A DNA stretch of 64,000 bases from Falciphora oryzae (taxonomy: Eukaryota > Ascomycota > Sordariomycetes > Magnaporthales > Magnaporthaceae). The translations under genes and the position numbers were made by a program. Where the stretch lies: contig JNVV01000020.1 in the NCBI GenBank assembly GCA_000733355.1, forward strand, positions 349,743-413,742, written 5' to 3'. This document shows, in pieces, positions 45,509 to 55,113 of the stretch; the first letter of the stretch is position 1, and each line of letters begins with the position of its first letter. The notes beneath the pieces are model-generated. The model did not search any database. It saw only the letters and a list, made by a program, of their open reading frames with translations, and was not told where the DNA came from.

Positions 45509-46509
45509 TTTGGGGGTTTATGCCATGACCGTCGCGATTGCGTCAAGCTTCTGGGGGCACGCAGCTTTAGAGCTGTCGCGGGTTGCTGGAGTCCCAATGA
45601 CGCCAGCTGTCGGAAGCAGAATTGATCCTGGCCCGCTTTTTGTGGGTCAGGCCGCAAAGAGCAATCGACGATGCATTCACTCTTGCGTGGTAACATCACC
45701 ACAGGAGATACTCTCTGTGCCTGCGACTTTTGCTGTTTTTTTTTTCCTTTCTCCTGTTCTTTTTCCTTTCCTATTTCTCATCTCTTTTCCTTATCCATTT
45801 CCTCTTCCCCTTCTTTTTCCCCATCTCTTTTTACTCCCTCTCCTATTCCCCTTCGTATTCCCTTTCCTATCCCATTTCCTATTTTTTCCACCTTGTCACG
45901 ATAGAAATAGAGGCGCCATGTTGTTGACCGCTAAGAGATTCCCACCAACGCAGTCGCTTGATTTTTTTTTTTTTTTTTTTATAATCAGGGTACGGTGAGG
46001 CACCCACTCTTTTCACGCGGACGAACCGTCTTGCTGGCGAATCTTCAACTCCTCGAGAACGGTACCACTTTCCGCTTTCCCCTGGCATATTGCATTTTGC
46101 GAACGCTGGACGTTCTAGGGACTATGAGCACTCGAAATCGGGAGGCACACTGTGAATCATCCTGGCCTTCCCATTTCCCCATGGCCGCATATATCTGCAG
46201 GTACTCCAATAAACAAAACACGAGTTGCCGCGTCGCCGGCGTGTTGCACGACGACGCGACAGAATTCCGATGGCATGCGGGTGTAGCCGCCCCTCCAATA
46301 CAATGAACACCATGCTGGCCAGGCAGCACTTGTTTTTCGACCCAACAACTGCTCCAACTTCGCCTCTGGTTCCATTACATATAACCACAAAAACTAGACT
46401 GGCATTAGTATTTGCGCACTTGGCTTTCACTCCCTGCTATCTGTTCCTCCATGACCCACTAGTCCAGACTTGCCTCCGCTACAGCACCACAGCCAAGGCG
46501 CAGTTGAGG
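45509..46509. other. Intergenic region with a long polypyrimidine tract
   Basis: This divergent promoter region lies between EMC1 and the first IFI6/16-like gene. About 45728-45893 is almost pure C/T on the plus strand, and 45962-45980 is a T homopolymer. No gene seen. Confidence 0.5.
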
Positions 46510-47780
46510 ATGCTACTGTTTCGCTCTTTGGCTGCACACGTGACGATACTGGTAATACCTCCACGCTGGGTCTTTCCTAGCTCGGAACAAGTTGGCTCGA
46601 GTCTTGCAGTCTCTGACAAACATCTCGCACCATATCGCCATAGGTTTTATGCACCATTGCAGCAAGCCTTGACCACCCACAAGATGATTTCTTGGGCGGC
46701 TTCTTCGCCCAGGTCGCAGCCGACGTAGGCGGCTTTGTCGACAAGAGCGTCATCCCCAATATCAACAAAGGCGTCGACTTCTTGAAGACCAAAGCGGTGC
46801 CCGAGCTCGCCAAGGCCGTGTCGGACGGCACCGATTTCGCCCAGGATAATGTCATTCCCGAGATTGACAATGCCTTTGCCTATGTCGACAAGCAGCTCCT
46901 ACCCCAGGTCGGCAAGGCCGCGTCTGAGGGCCTCGGCGTTGTTCATGACGCACTGCCTCCCGAGGTTCAAAAGGCGCTTGCTGATGCGGCAACATTTGTC
47001 GAGAAGAACGTCGTGCCGGAGCTGGAGAAGGCTGCGTCTGCTGGCATCAACTTTGTCCAGGACAACGTCATCCCGGAGTTTGACAAGGCCGTCAAGTTTA
47101 CAAAGGAGAACGTTGCTCCCGTGGTTGGAAAGACGCTCGCGGATGCTGCCGGTCTCGTATACGACAACCTCCCTCCTGAGCTGCAGAGGGCGCTGACGGA
47201 TCTCGCGGCATTCCTCGAGACCGACATCGCCCCGGAACTCGAAAAGGTTGTTCAGTGGGCCATCGATAACCCAGCCGCCGCCGGTAGCATCGGGCTCGCA
47301 GCTTCCATGGTCATGTTCCCTGGCTGGGCTACAGGCCCAGCACTCACTGCCGCAGGCTTCCGTCCCCGCGTCGTCAAAGGCAAGCCTTTGCTTCCCCTGA
47401 CCGAAAGGCCGGCAGCGGGGAATAGCTCACTGATATTACGAACACAACCAGGATCCCTTGCGGCCAACTGGCAGTCGTCCCTCCACGACGTGCCTGCCGG
47501 CAGCTATTTTGCGGAACTTCAAAGCGCGGGGGCGGGAGGGTATGGCGAGGGTATCGTGCAATGGAGAGCGCGGGGTCTCGGTACTGCTATCCTCGCCGCC
47601 CACATATTGCACAACCGTCACAATCTCGTTGGCTTGTCCCGTTCCTTTGTTGATTCTATTCTGTACTGTGATCTGGGGGAGTCGTCCTTGCTTCGCGACG
47701 TTTGCGTTCCTTGTAATTCTCCCCTCCTTTTATTCCCTCCGGCCGATGGACGTTGTGACACCACGAAGGGGGACAGTTGA
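46510..47780 (+). CDS. Secreted or membrane IFI6/16-like protein with internal 72-residue duplication
   Basis: A 368-residue model in three exons: 46510-46551, 46644-47379 and 47452-47780. Exon 1 splices (GTAATA ... CCATAG) to give a signal peptide, MLLFRSLAAHVTILVLCTIAA. Residues about 79-150 and 151-222 are a tandem duplication (FAQDNVIPEIDN ... against FVQDNVIPEFDK ..., roughly half identical by eye), predicted amphipathic helices with recurring N-V-[IV]-P-E. From about 221 a glycine-rich hydrophobic module follows: DNPAAAGSIGLAASMVMFPG, GSLAANWQSS, AELQSAGAGGYGEG. This matches the interferon-induced 6-16 (IFI6/IFI27) family as found in fungi. The second intron has a GC donor (AAAG|GCAAGC), is 72 bases long, and lacks stops, so retention stays in frame. 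The C-terminus beyond about residue 300 is poorly supported. A related gene lies at 50.3-51.1 kb. Confidence 0.65.
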
Positions 47781-48572
47781 GAGCTGGGGTTCTGGAGGTT
47801 GTGCCACACACATCTCGACATCTTGAGGCTCCCACAAGAGGCCTCGGTGACATCATGCGCGCGCATAGACGCACGAGGAAGGGGTCAAAGCAAGAACGCC
47901 ATGGCCCAAAATAGATCGACGGGACCATCCAGGGGTAAAGCCATGAATCGAGCGAGTCGGAAACCGAGCTCCTGGGCCCCACGATGTCCACAAACGCCGA
48001 GTCAAACTCCCCAGGCGCGCTCCGCAAAACGATCGACGTGATGTTCTCCGCCTTGCAGAAAAAGGGCAAAAGACAGCCTCAGCCACGGACCAGGTCCCAC
48101 TTGCAGCACTAAATTTGCCAATTCGGGCTCCATCGTCTGAAGTTTCACTGCTGACCGCGGTCCAATGCACGGAAAAATAATAATTCCCAGGGTCGATGAT
48201 GCCCAGCGGCGGGCCGCATTGGTGGCTTGTGAATTAGAGCTGCGGGGAGGGGGACAAGATGCCATCGCGTCCCTGCCAAGCCTCCCCAGTCCCCTGGATT
48301 GACATCCAAGCGAGCATCAAGTTGATATTCCGTCTGTGAAAATAGAAACATTTGGCTTTGTTCGCCCACGTTCAAAGATGATAAATATCTCTGTCCATCA
48401 GTCTCGATGCCTTCCTTCTTTTTCCCTTCTGTCCTCACCCTCAATCCTCCACATCAATCTTCCAACAGCTTGAGTAATCTTGCCAAAGCTTAATTCCTTC
48501 TCAGCCTCCACCACCACCACTCCAGCAAACAGTAATACCGCCTACCTCTCCACATCCGACCAAACCGCCAAA
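47781..48572. other. Intergenic region upstream of the repeat-peptide gene
   Basis: No supportable gene, although some short frames on the minus strand look partly protein-like. ATAAATAT at 48381, about 190 bases upstream of the next ATG, is a possible TATA element, followed by a CT-rich then CA-rich leader. Confidence 0.4.
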
Positions 48573-49169
48573 ATGCACTTCACCACTAGCTTCCTCACCG
48601 GCGCCGTCGTCGCCCTTTACGCCACCCAGATCGCCGCCGCCCCCGTGTCCAGGAGCCTGCTGGGAGCCCGGTCGCCCATCGCCCCGGCCCTTCCCCTGGC
48701 CCCCGAGACCCGCAACAGGCTGCCCGTCTCGCAGATGGGCGACGACTACAAGACCGAGGCCACGGAAGGCTGCGGCGACGCCTCCAAGGCCAACGACAAG
48801 GACTACTTCAAGTGCATGTCCGTCAAGCGCGGGGCCGAGGCTGCCAAGAACGAGGCGCCCGTGATGCCCGAGGTGCGCAACAGGCTGCCCGTGTCCCAAA
48901 TGGGCGACGAGTACAAGACCGAGGCCACGGAAGGCTGCGGCGACGCCTCCAAGGCGAACGACAAGGACTACTTCAAGTGCATGTCCGTCAGGCGCGATGC
49001 TGCTCAGGACGAGAACGCCGTCGAGGAGATTGCCCAGGACGAGACCGCCCAGGAGGAGATCGCTCAGGAGGAGGACTCCGAGTACAAGACCGAGGCGACG
49101 GAGAGCTGCGGCGACGCCTCCCGCTCCAACGACAAGGACTACGTCAAGTGCATGACCGTCGGTGTCTAA
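48573..49169 (+). CDS. Secreted repeat protein with Kex2-type sites (candidate KEP / peptide precursor)
   Basis: A 198-residue intronless secretory precursor. Residues 1-23 are a signal peptide (MHFTTSFLTGAVVALYATQI). Two 40-residue units, 47-86 and 102-141, are almost identical: RNRLPVSQMGD[DE]YKTEAT then EGCGDASKANDKDYFKCMSV, ending in KR and RR respectively. A third, shorter copy (170-198) ends the protein without a dibasic site. Each copy has one cysteine pair with constant spacing (C67/C81, C122/C136, C179/C193). An acidic linker with EEIAQ repeats (150-168) precedes the third. Repeats bounded by dibasic sites are the hallmark of fungal Kex2-processed repeat proteins, which release several copies of a peptide; whether the peptides stay linear, form a disulfide loop or are otherwise modified is unknown. 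No UstY-type (DUF3328) enzyme is visible in this window. Start chosen at the signal peptide; an upstream in-frame extension lacks one. Confidence 0.85.
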   Translation: MHFTTSFLTGAVVALYATQIAAAPVSRSLLGARSPIAPALPLAPETRNRLPVSQMGDDYKTEATEGCGDASKANDKDYFKCMSVKRGAEAAKNEAPVMPEVRNRLPVSQMGDEYKTEATEGCGDASKANDKDYFKCMSVRRDAAQDENAVEEIAQDETAQEEIAQEEDSEYKTEATESCGDASRSNDKDYVKCMTVGV

Positions 49170-50256
49170 GCGACTGTGATGGACAGCACCGCGTCCGTTC
49201 TTGACTTTGACTTCTCTTTCCGTTCAGCGAGCGATTCTTTCCCTACTTTTTCTTTTTCTTTTTGCATAGCGGCTGGTTTTTTTGTTCAGCATCTTCGGCG
49301 TTTCAATTACCCTTTCTCTTCATTTTTACATTTCTGTTTATCTTTTCTTTTTTCTTGGTCTTATTTTCTTTTTTGTTTCGCACTTTTTTTCTTCTCCATT
49401 TTTATCTTCTTCTCTTCTTCAGGCCCATCTACCACCTGGCCTTGACGACTTTTATGCATAGCGTGCGGGGGATATTCTTCTAGCTACGATACTTCTACTC
49501 AGATATCCGTATATTTGTACAAATCACTTCAATTTCACTCCTTGACGTGTCTACTACTTTCCCTATCGTTGTCCCAACGACCTTTGTAGCATGCATTCTT
49601 TGCAAAACCAGATGTCCTGCACGTCCCCGTCTGATCTTACTTTCTACCTGATTATATAGTTAGGTCACGGCAAAGAGGGACACCTGGACGCCCATGACCG
49701 TATGCCTCTCTCCCAGTCCCTCCGCAGGTCAAGTCTCAAGTGAAAGGAGGGTTTGTAGCAGCTTACTTTTCAGAAGATTCCTGCTGCCTCCTGTATGTGG
49801 TACAACAGGTAGCCCATATCAGCATGCAGCCAGCAGCACAAACGGAGGATACTCTGTTTTGTGTGCCTTGGTGTACCAACCCCCATCCTAGAATAGCCCA
49901 GAAAACCAAGGCGGTCAATCAGAGATCGGGGTCTCTTGGACGGACCAACATTGCTGTCCAGCTATTTACCTTCGTTTCCCTGCACTACTCTCTGTCCCGC
50001 AACACTCAGTAGCCCCCGCGCCCTGTCGTCGCTCCACCGGCCATCAACACGAGATGCAGATGCTTCCGGCCCTTGGGGGCCTTCTCCTCGGCAACCCTTT
50101 GCAGGGCGTCTACCAACCCCCGATGCCGGGCACAAGATCAAGGCTCCCGCCCGGCACTCCTGAGAACGAGGATCAACAAGCCATTGGCACTGCTACAGCC
50201 TCCGGGGACGGAAATCTCATTCCACAATGCCCTGGGCACCCTGACTAGTCCTCTGA
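49170..50256. other. 3' region of the repeat-peptide gene and unresolved 5' part of the next gene
   Basis: 49200-49440 is strongly T/C-rich, a probable long 3' untranslated region. An ATG at 50054 opens a 64-residue frame (MQMLPALGGLLLGNPLQGVY) that may be the first exon of the IFI6/16-like gene at 50257, but I could not find a donor and acceptor pair that joins them in frame. Confidence 0.35.
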
Positions 50257-51106
50257 CGCCTTTTCGGCAGCCCCGGCAGACCCGCCTCCCCAGCTGTCAC
50301 TCCCAAGCCTGGGCTCTCTTCTGCCGAGAGGCTTTGCATCCGAGGATGCCATCATCCGCATGCTCCACCGCCGCTGCCCAAAGTCGACGACGAGCCCTCC
50401 GGCGGCGATGGTGAGTCAGATGACTGGACCAGGCGCTGGAAACGGGCCTGGAGGATCTATGACTACCTCGCGGAATGGGCCACGAAACACACGTACAACG
50501 CGGCCGTGATTCTGCTCGCGCTCATCTTCCCCCTCATCATGACCCTGTTCCCCACCTTTGTCGCCTCGAACGTCCTTCTCCAGATGGGATTTGCCCCTAT
50601 CAGTGTCACCAAAGGTGCGTAATAGTCCCCTTGTGCATGCATTCGCACAAGTTTGTAGTGTTCAACTTGCTCACCGGAGTCCCTCCATACCCCCAGGGTC
50701 AGCAGCTGCTTGGGTGCGGTCCATACTCGGAACTGTTGTTCGCCGCAGCCTTTTTGCCTTCGTGCAGAGCGCAGCAATGGGCGGCTACGGCGCCCCCTAC
50801 GCCGCATACCTGGTTCGAGCTTTGGGGACGTCCTCCCTCGCCTGTGCTATTCTCAGGCACTTTGGCCTTGAGCGGGCCGACCTCCGGGTTGTTGATCGTC
50901 ATATTCCTCAACTGCTGGTTCGGATGCGCCCTCTTCAGCTCCCTCCTCTACGAGACATACTGCGTCGGTTGCAGCTCCCCGTCTGTCCTGTTTGCAACAG
51001 CTTGTCTGGCGGAGCTGTAGGATGGAGAAATGAAGGACGCGGGCCTGCGGCTCGGAAACCGTCTCAAGGAACCCAGCTGGTCGATTTAGGACTTCGCAGT
51101 TATTAG
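50257..51106 (+). CDS. Second IFI6/16-like membrane protein (5' end unresolved)
   Basis: Two exons are clear: coding sequence up to 50614 and 50697-51106, joined across an 82-base intron (donor GTGCGT, acceptor CCCCAG). The N-terminal part is acidic then basic (DDEPSGGDGESDDWTRRWKR). A hydrophobic segment follows (NAAVILLALIFPLIMTLFPT), then ASNVLLQMGFAPISVTKG, then GSAAAWVRSILG and FAFVQSAAMGGYGAP. The last parts align with the IFI6/16 module of the gene at 46510. Both genes carry the phase-1 intron in the Gly codon after the Lys (K-G|S). There is no helical repeat region here. The initiator Met is not established; an upstream ATG at 50054 is a candidate. The C-terminal 90 residues are Arg/Leu/Pro-rich and may be mis-framed. 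Fungal members of this family are poorly characterised; animal relatives are small mitochondrial or ER proteins linked to cell death. Confidence 0.55.
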
Positions 51107-52172
51107 ACTTGTATTATTCCCACATAATGGCTCGCTCAGACAAGACGACCCAAGGACAGATATGTATCTAGATTTAATGTAGCCAAGCTCGCTCTGCCCT
51201 TTCCTCCCAGTCGTTTCGGAACAGAGCTCCGTTTGGACTGTGCTGTTAGGAGCCATAGGATACTCTATCAACAGCCTCAAGAAAGTTGCTCCGAAGCCAC
51301 CAGGACCTCCACCACTTCCGCAGCTATGCCAAGTGACACTCCTGAAGCCCGACCTCGGCCTCCCTAAATGTAGCCCCTAGAGCAAAACCAGAAAGGTACA
51401 GCATCGCTCGCCGAAACTTGCTTGATGTATGCGCTGGTTGTGCATCTTCAGAAGGATTGTGCAGGTTGCCTTCAAGAGCTTCATTCCTCAAAAAGATTTT
51501 AGTCTGGAAACAAGAGTTGGCCAGAGAACGGGAAAGAAAACCCGCCGAGTTCAGCATCCCGGCGCCAGGGGCGCCAAGGTAAGGCGACCAATAACGGGAG
51601 GGTGGGTGGTACCCGAGCCTACCCCTCACCCAGAGTGTCGGGCGTCGTCCCGGGTCCCCGAAAACAACGGAGCCTGCCTACCTACCCAAGCGCCCACAAA
51701 CGCCGAGAGCGGCGAAGGGATATGCACGCTCCCTTGCGCCGTCACACGGTGGATGTTGCGTCGTTACCCAAAGAGGCGTGCCGACGCACACCGCCTGCGG
51801 TGCTACGGCGCGTTTCTCAATAGTCGCTGCGGTCACGCGACGGGGTTGATAATGTGGCGTCATGGAGGGGATTCCGGCAGGCAAGCGCGGCAGCTAATTG
51901 GCCCCTGTCTTTGCATCCTATCGCGTCCAAAATAGCGCTACCGCCAGCAGAAAGCTCCAGGGATCATCAGGTTTGGGCAAAAAGCACACACAGCCGTGGT
52001 TGCCTTACGCCTCGGGCATTGGGCTGCAGTTATCGTGACTCGGGCCAAGTTCAAAGCCTAGACGCCTTAGGCTGCCGGGAACTGACATTTGGCGAGGATA
52101 GTTGCAGGGTCGGGTGCCGTCCAGAGTTGGAAAGTTTAGCCTTGGAATGATTTGGGCCCTCGTTGGGGGTGG
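51107..52172. other. Intergenic region left of the transposon
   Basis: No supportable gene. It ends at the 8-base target duplication of the Mutator-like element. Confidence 0.45.
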
Positions 52173-52180
52173 TTGTTGAA
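52173..52180. repeat. Left target-site duplication (TTGTTGAA)
   Basis: TTGTTGAA directly precedes the left terminal inverted repeat, and the same eight bases directly follow the right one at 55106-55113. Eight to ten bases is the usual duplication length for Mutator-like elements. Confidence 0.88.
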
Positions 52181-52241
52181 GGGAGTGTCTATCCAGCCCC
52201 TGCGTTTGGCTATTTGGCCCTAAGATAGTGGATCCACTGTG
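52181..52241. repeat. Left terminal inverted repeat of the MULE
   Basis: These 61 bases match the reverse complement of 55045-55105 at 54 positions, including a perfect 35-base core (52186-52220) that contains CTATCCAGCCCC and TTTGGCTATTTGGCCC. Most mismatches outside the first five bases are transitions. Confidence 0.92.
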
Positions 52242-52465
52242 CGGATCATAATTAGATTCGACTTTTTATGTATTTCCCACCTAAATAATCCCTGCTCCCG
52301 AATCCCCGGATGTACCGATCAAAGCGCCACGGTCTATCGCCCAACTCCTCACCTTTCCAATTAAGATTTTCCCCCACAACAACGCATACACAACAACAAC
52401 AACCCTCCGCACCGCCTTTTTGAAGCTATTCCCACGCACCCACGCACGCCAACAACGCTATCGCC

Positions 52466-54854
52466 ATAGAGTTCCCTGCCACTTACGCGACCGCCGACGA
52501 GGCCACGGCCGCCCTAAAAAGCCAGGCGCACGCTGCAGGCTACGAGATAATCCTCCGGGACAAGTACGTCGGCGCCGACGGCGTCGTTTTTCGCGTTCGA
52601 TTCCGGTGCGGGAGAGGCCGTTCCGTGGCCTCTTCGGCCCTGCCCGCCACCCACAAAAATAAACGTCGGCGGACGGCGACCAAGATGACAGGCTGCTTTT
52701 TCCGCACGAGTATTAAGCGCTTGAATACGGGCAAATGGGTTGTCGAGCCTCCGAGCGGAGATTACAACCATAATTTTGCCGATTTTCCAGCCTCGTTTTC
52801 TGCCTACCGGCGAGGCAATTTCGAAAAGCATAAGTAACGGATATTGCCTTTTTGAAGGGCCGGCGCGCGCTTTAGAGCGATTATCGCGGCTTTGGAGGAG
52901 GAGGCAGAGGAAATAGGCCGGCCCGTTGCCTTTACCTATAAGGATTTCGTTAACTGCCTGCAGATTTATTGGCGAAAGGAGCTTAAAGGCAGAACCCCAA
53001 TTGCGTGGCTTTACGACGTAATCCCTTTTTTTCCCTTTGCTATCGCTTTCCCTATTAAAATATATGCTAACCTATATATCCCAATAGTAATTAGATGATC
53101 CCGCCAACTACTTTTATCGAGATTTCCGCGACGAATAAGGCCGCGTTTTGTGCCTTTTTATCGCGCCCAAATCGGCCTTCCCTTTTTATCGATCCGCCCC
53201 TAACCTCCTCGCTTTCGATTGCACCTATAAAACGAACCGATTTAACCTTCCCTTGTTTAATATTTGCGGTATTTTGCCCTATAAACGAAGCTTTTTTTTG
53301 GCTGCGGCGTTCGTTAACGCGGAAAAGGAAGAACAATATCGTTAGGCACTCCGGGTGCTGGGAAAGTATTTGCAAAAGGAGGACCTACCGCACCTAAAAT
53401 TTGTGATTACGGATCGAGAGTTGGCCCTAATTAACGCCCTTAAACGCGACGCCGGCTTTTGTTTAGTGCCACGTATCCTTTGCCGTTGGCACGTTAATAT
53501 AAACGTGCTCGCCAAAACCAAGCGCTTTTTCCCGCCCGCCCAAAGGTAGGTTAACGGCTCGATCGAGCGGCACCTTCGTTTTTAGTCGTTTTTGCAGGCG
53601 TGGAACGATTTTTTGGCCTTATTTACGGAAGCGGTTTACGAAAAGCGTTTGAAAGATTTCCAAAGGCCCGGTAAATACGCGGAGGGCGCTGTGCTTTATA
53701 CCGTAAGCACGTGGTTTGATCTTTATAAGGAACAACTTGTAGGCGCTTGGGTTAACGCCTTACGGTATTACGGATACCGCACAACTTCGATCGTTAAGTC
53801 CTTTTACGCCGGCATGAAAACCTTTATTAATAAGGCCGGCGGCGACCTGGTAACGGTTTATAAAAGGCTGCGCTTTTATTGGAGGACCCAGGCGAGTATT
53901 GTCGAGTTATTGCGAGCAACCCAGTTTAATAAAATGCCGTTTGGCTATGAAATAGTGCTATTTTTTACGGTAAGGACTTTTTTCGTGCACCAAGCCTTCC
54001 GCTTCGTTAAGACAGAAAAGTCGGCGATCCCCGATTAGCCTCGCAGTGACCGGTGGGATCTGCCACCGCTTACGCCGGGCAACGGCCCATACGATTGCAC
54101 GATTACGGCAACCTACGGCCTGCCCTGCCGCCACGTTGTTTTCCGCCACTTGCAGGAAGATCTGCCGTTGGAAATTACCTAGTTCGATCCTTTTTGGTAA
54201 TGGCACCCTTATGAGGGATAGGGAGCTAACGAGGCAAGCCCTGCTTCCTTTGACGACGAAGGACATTTATCGCCACTTCCGCTACCGCCTGGACCTATAA
54301 ATCCGTTGGTTATCCGGAATAAGGGCAGGCTTAAGGGCTCGATCGCAATAGGGCCGGGGGCCAATTTAATAAGGCGGTTGCCAAGTGCCCACGAGATTGC
54401 GGGCTTTGAGGAGGCCCGGGATGCTTTGCCGCCCTTAACGGCCCCCTTTGCAGTAGGCAGGGCCCTTGTTAGTAGGGGATCTTCCTTGGCACGCAACGAG
54501 GCCCCTACGTCGTTTGCCCTTGAATTGGGCCTGCTTAAACCCGGGCCCGAGTTACGCCCTGCTAATTTGGCAGGGCGCGCTTCCGCCGTTGACCTGACAA
54601 GGTTAAGCCGACCCCCAGCCTTAGAGGATCTTTCCCACCCCCTCGATCTTTACGAACTAGGCACGGCCGCACTACGGCGCTTAGTACGCCTTTTTGCCCG
54701 CCTCGCCGACGAGGTTGACGACGAGGTACTTGAGGCCGCGTTTTCGCAAATGACGCTTCCAAATAATGAATATGACGATATTCCGGTGATAAACGAGGGG
54801 GATTTTGACCGTATAGTTGAAGAGGCGCTTTTACAGGCTAAATTGGGCGCCTAG
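52466..54854 (+). pseudogene. MULE transposase, frame-intact, with eleven C-to-T nonsense mutations
   Basis: Reads as a MULE-type transposase. The FAR1/WRKY-like N-terminal zinc region has RFRCGRGRS, KMTGCFF and DYNHNF. The catalytic core has LLAFDCTYKTNRFNLPLFN (first Asp), LKFVITDRELALINAL (second Asp) and CRWHVNINVLAKTKRFFP. A SWIM-like zinc motif follows (CTITATYGLPCRHVVF), then a basic NPLVIRNKGRLKGS. One 70-base intron fits at 53018-53087 (branch GCTAAC, acceptor CAATAG, phase 0). With it the frame is continuous to the natural TAG at 54852. Stops interrupt it at 52835, 52853, 53088, 53136, 53343, 53547, 53583, 54036, 54180, 54198 and 54219; ten stand where CAG/CAA (Gln) and one where CGA (Arg) would be. 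The expected start at 52466 is ATA, consistent with a G-to-A change. No frameshifts were found. Confidence 0.9.
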
Positions 54855-55044
54855 GAGACCTAGGAATGCATTGTTGTTGAAGCCTTTTAGAAGATGACTT
54901 TGAGCATAAAAAGATTATTACGGCTTTTTTTATGGTGTTGAGCTTTTTTGATTTTCTACGATCCATAGGGCTGATATGAAATACCTCCAGATCTTTCGCC
55001 ATTAGGTGGAGATTTGGCAGAGGTACCGAATCCGTGTGTGGTGG

Positions 55045-55105
55045 CACTGTGGACCCGCAATCTTGGGGCCAAATAGCCAAACGCAGGGGCTGGATAGACA
55101 GCCCC
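55045..55105. repeat. Right terminal inverted repeat of the MULE
   Basis: The reverse complement starts GGGGCTGTCTATCC and pairs with 52181-52241. Confidence 0.92.
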
Positions 55106-55113
55106 TTGTTGAA
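55106..55113. repeat. Right target-site duplication (TTGTTGAA)
   Basis: Identical to 52173-52180 and directly adjacent to the right inverted repeat. Confidence 0.88.

Larger units (their letters stand above)
52181..55105 (+). mobile_element. Complete but inactive Mutator-like element (MULE), 2,925 bp
   Basis: The element is bounded by 61-base terminal inverted repeats and a perfect 8-base target duplication. It carries one transposase gene reading left to right. Both ends are intact, so it could in principle still be moved by a transposase acting in trans. The internal gene is closed by premature stops, all explicable by C-to-T change. Preservation of the ends and of the reading frame suggests a fairly recent insertion later mutated by RIP, a duplicate-specific C-to-T process in ascomycetes (inference from the substitution pattern). 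Confidence 0.93.

Noticed and set aside
47656..48265. Minus-strand frames with stretches such as SDSLDSWLYPWMVPSI
   Set aside because: Fragments lie in three frames with no consistent splicing. They could be a decayed gene, but I could not support a model.
46510..51106. Dikaritin (RiPP) cluster around the repeat precursor
   Set aside because: No UstY/DUF3328, oxidase or methyltransferase gene is visible nearby, so the neighbours do not support ribosomal-peptide modification.
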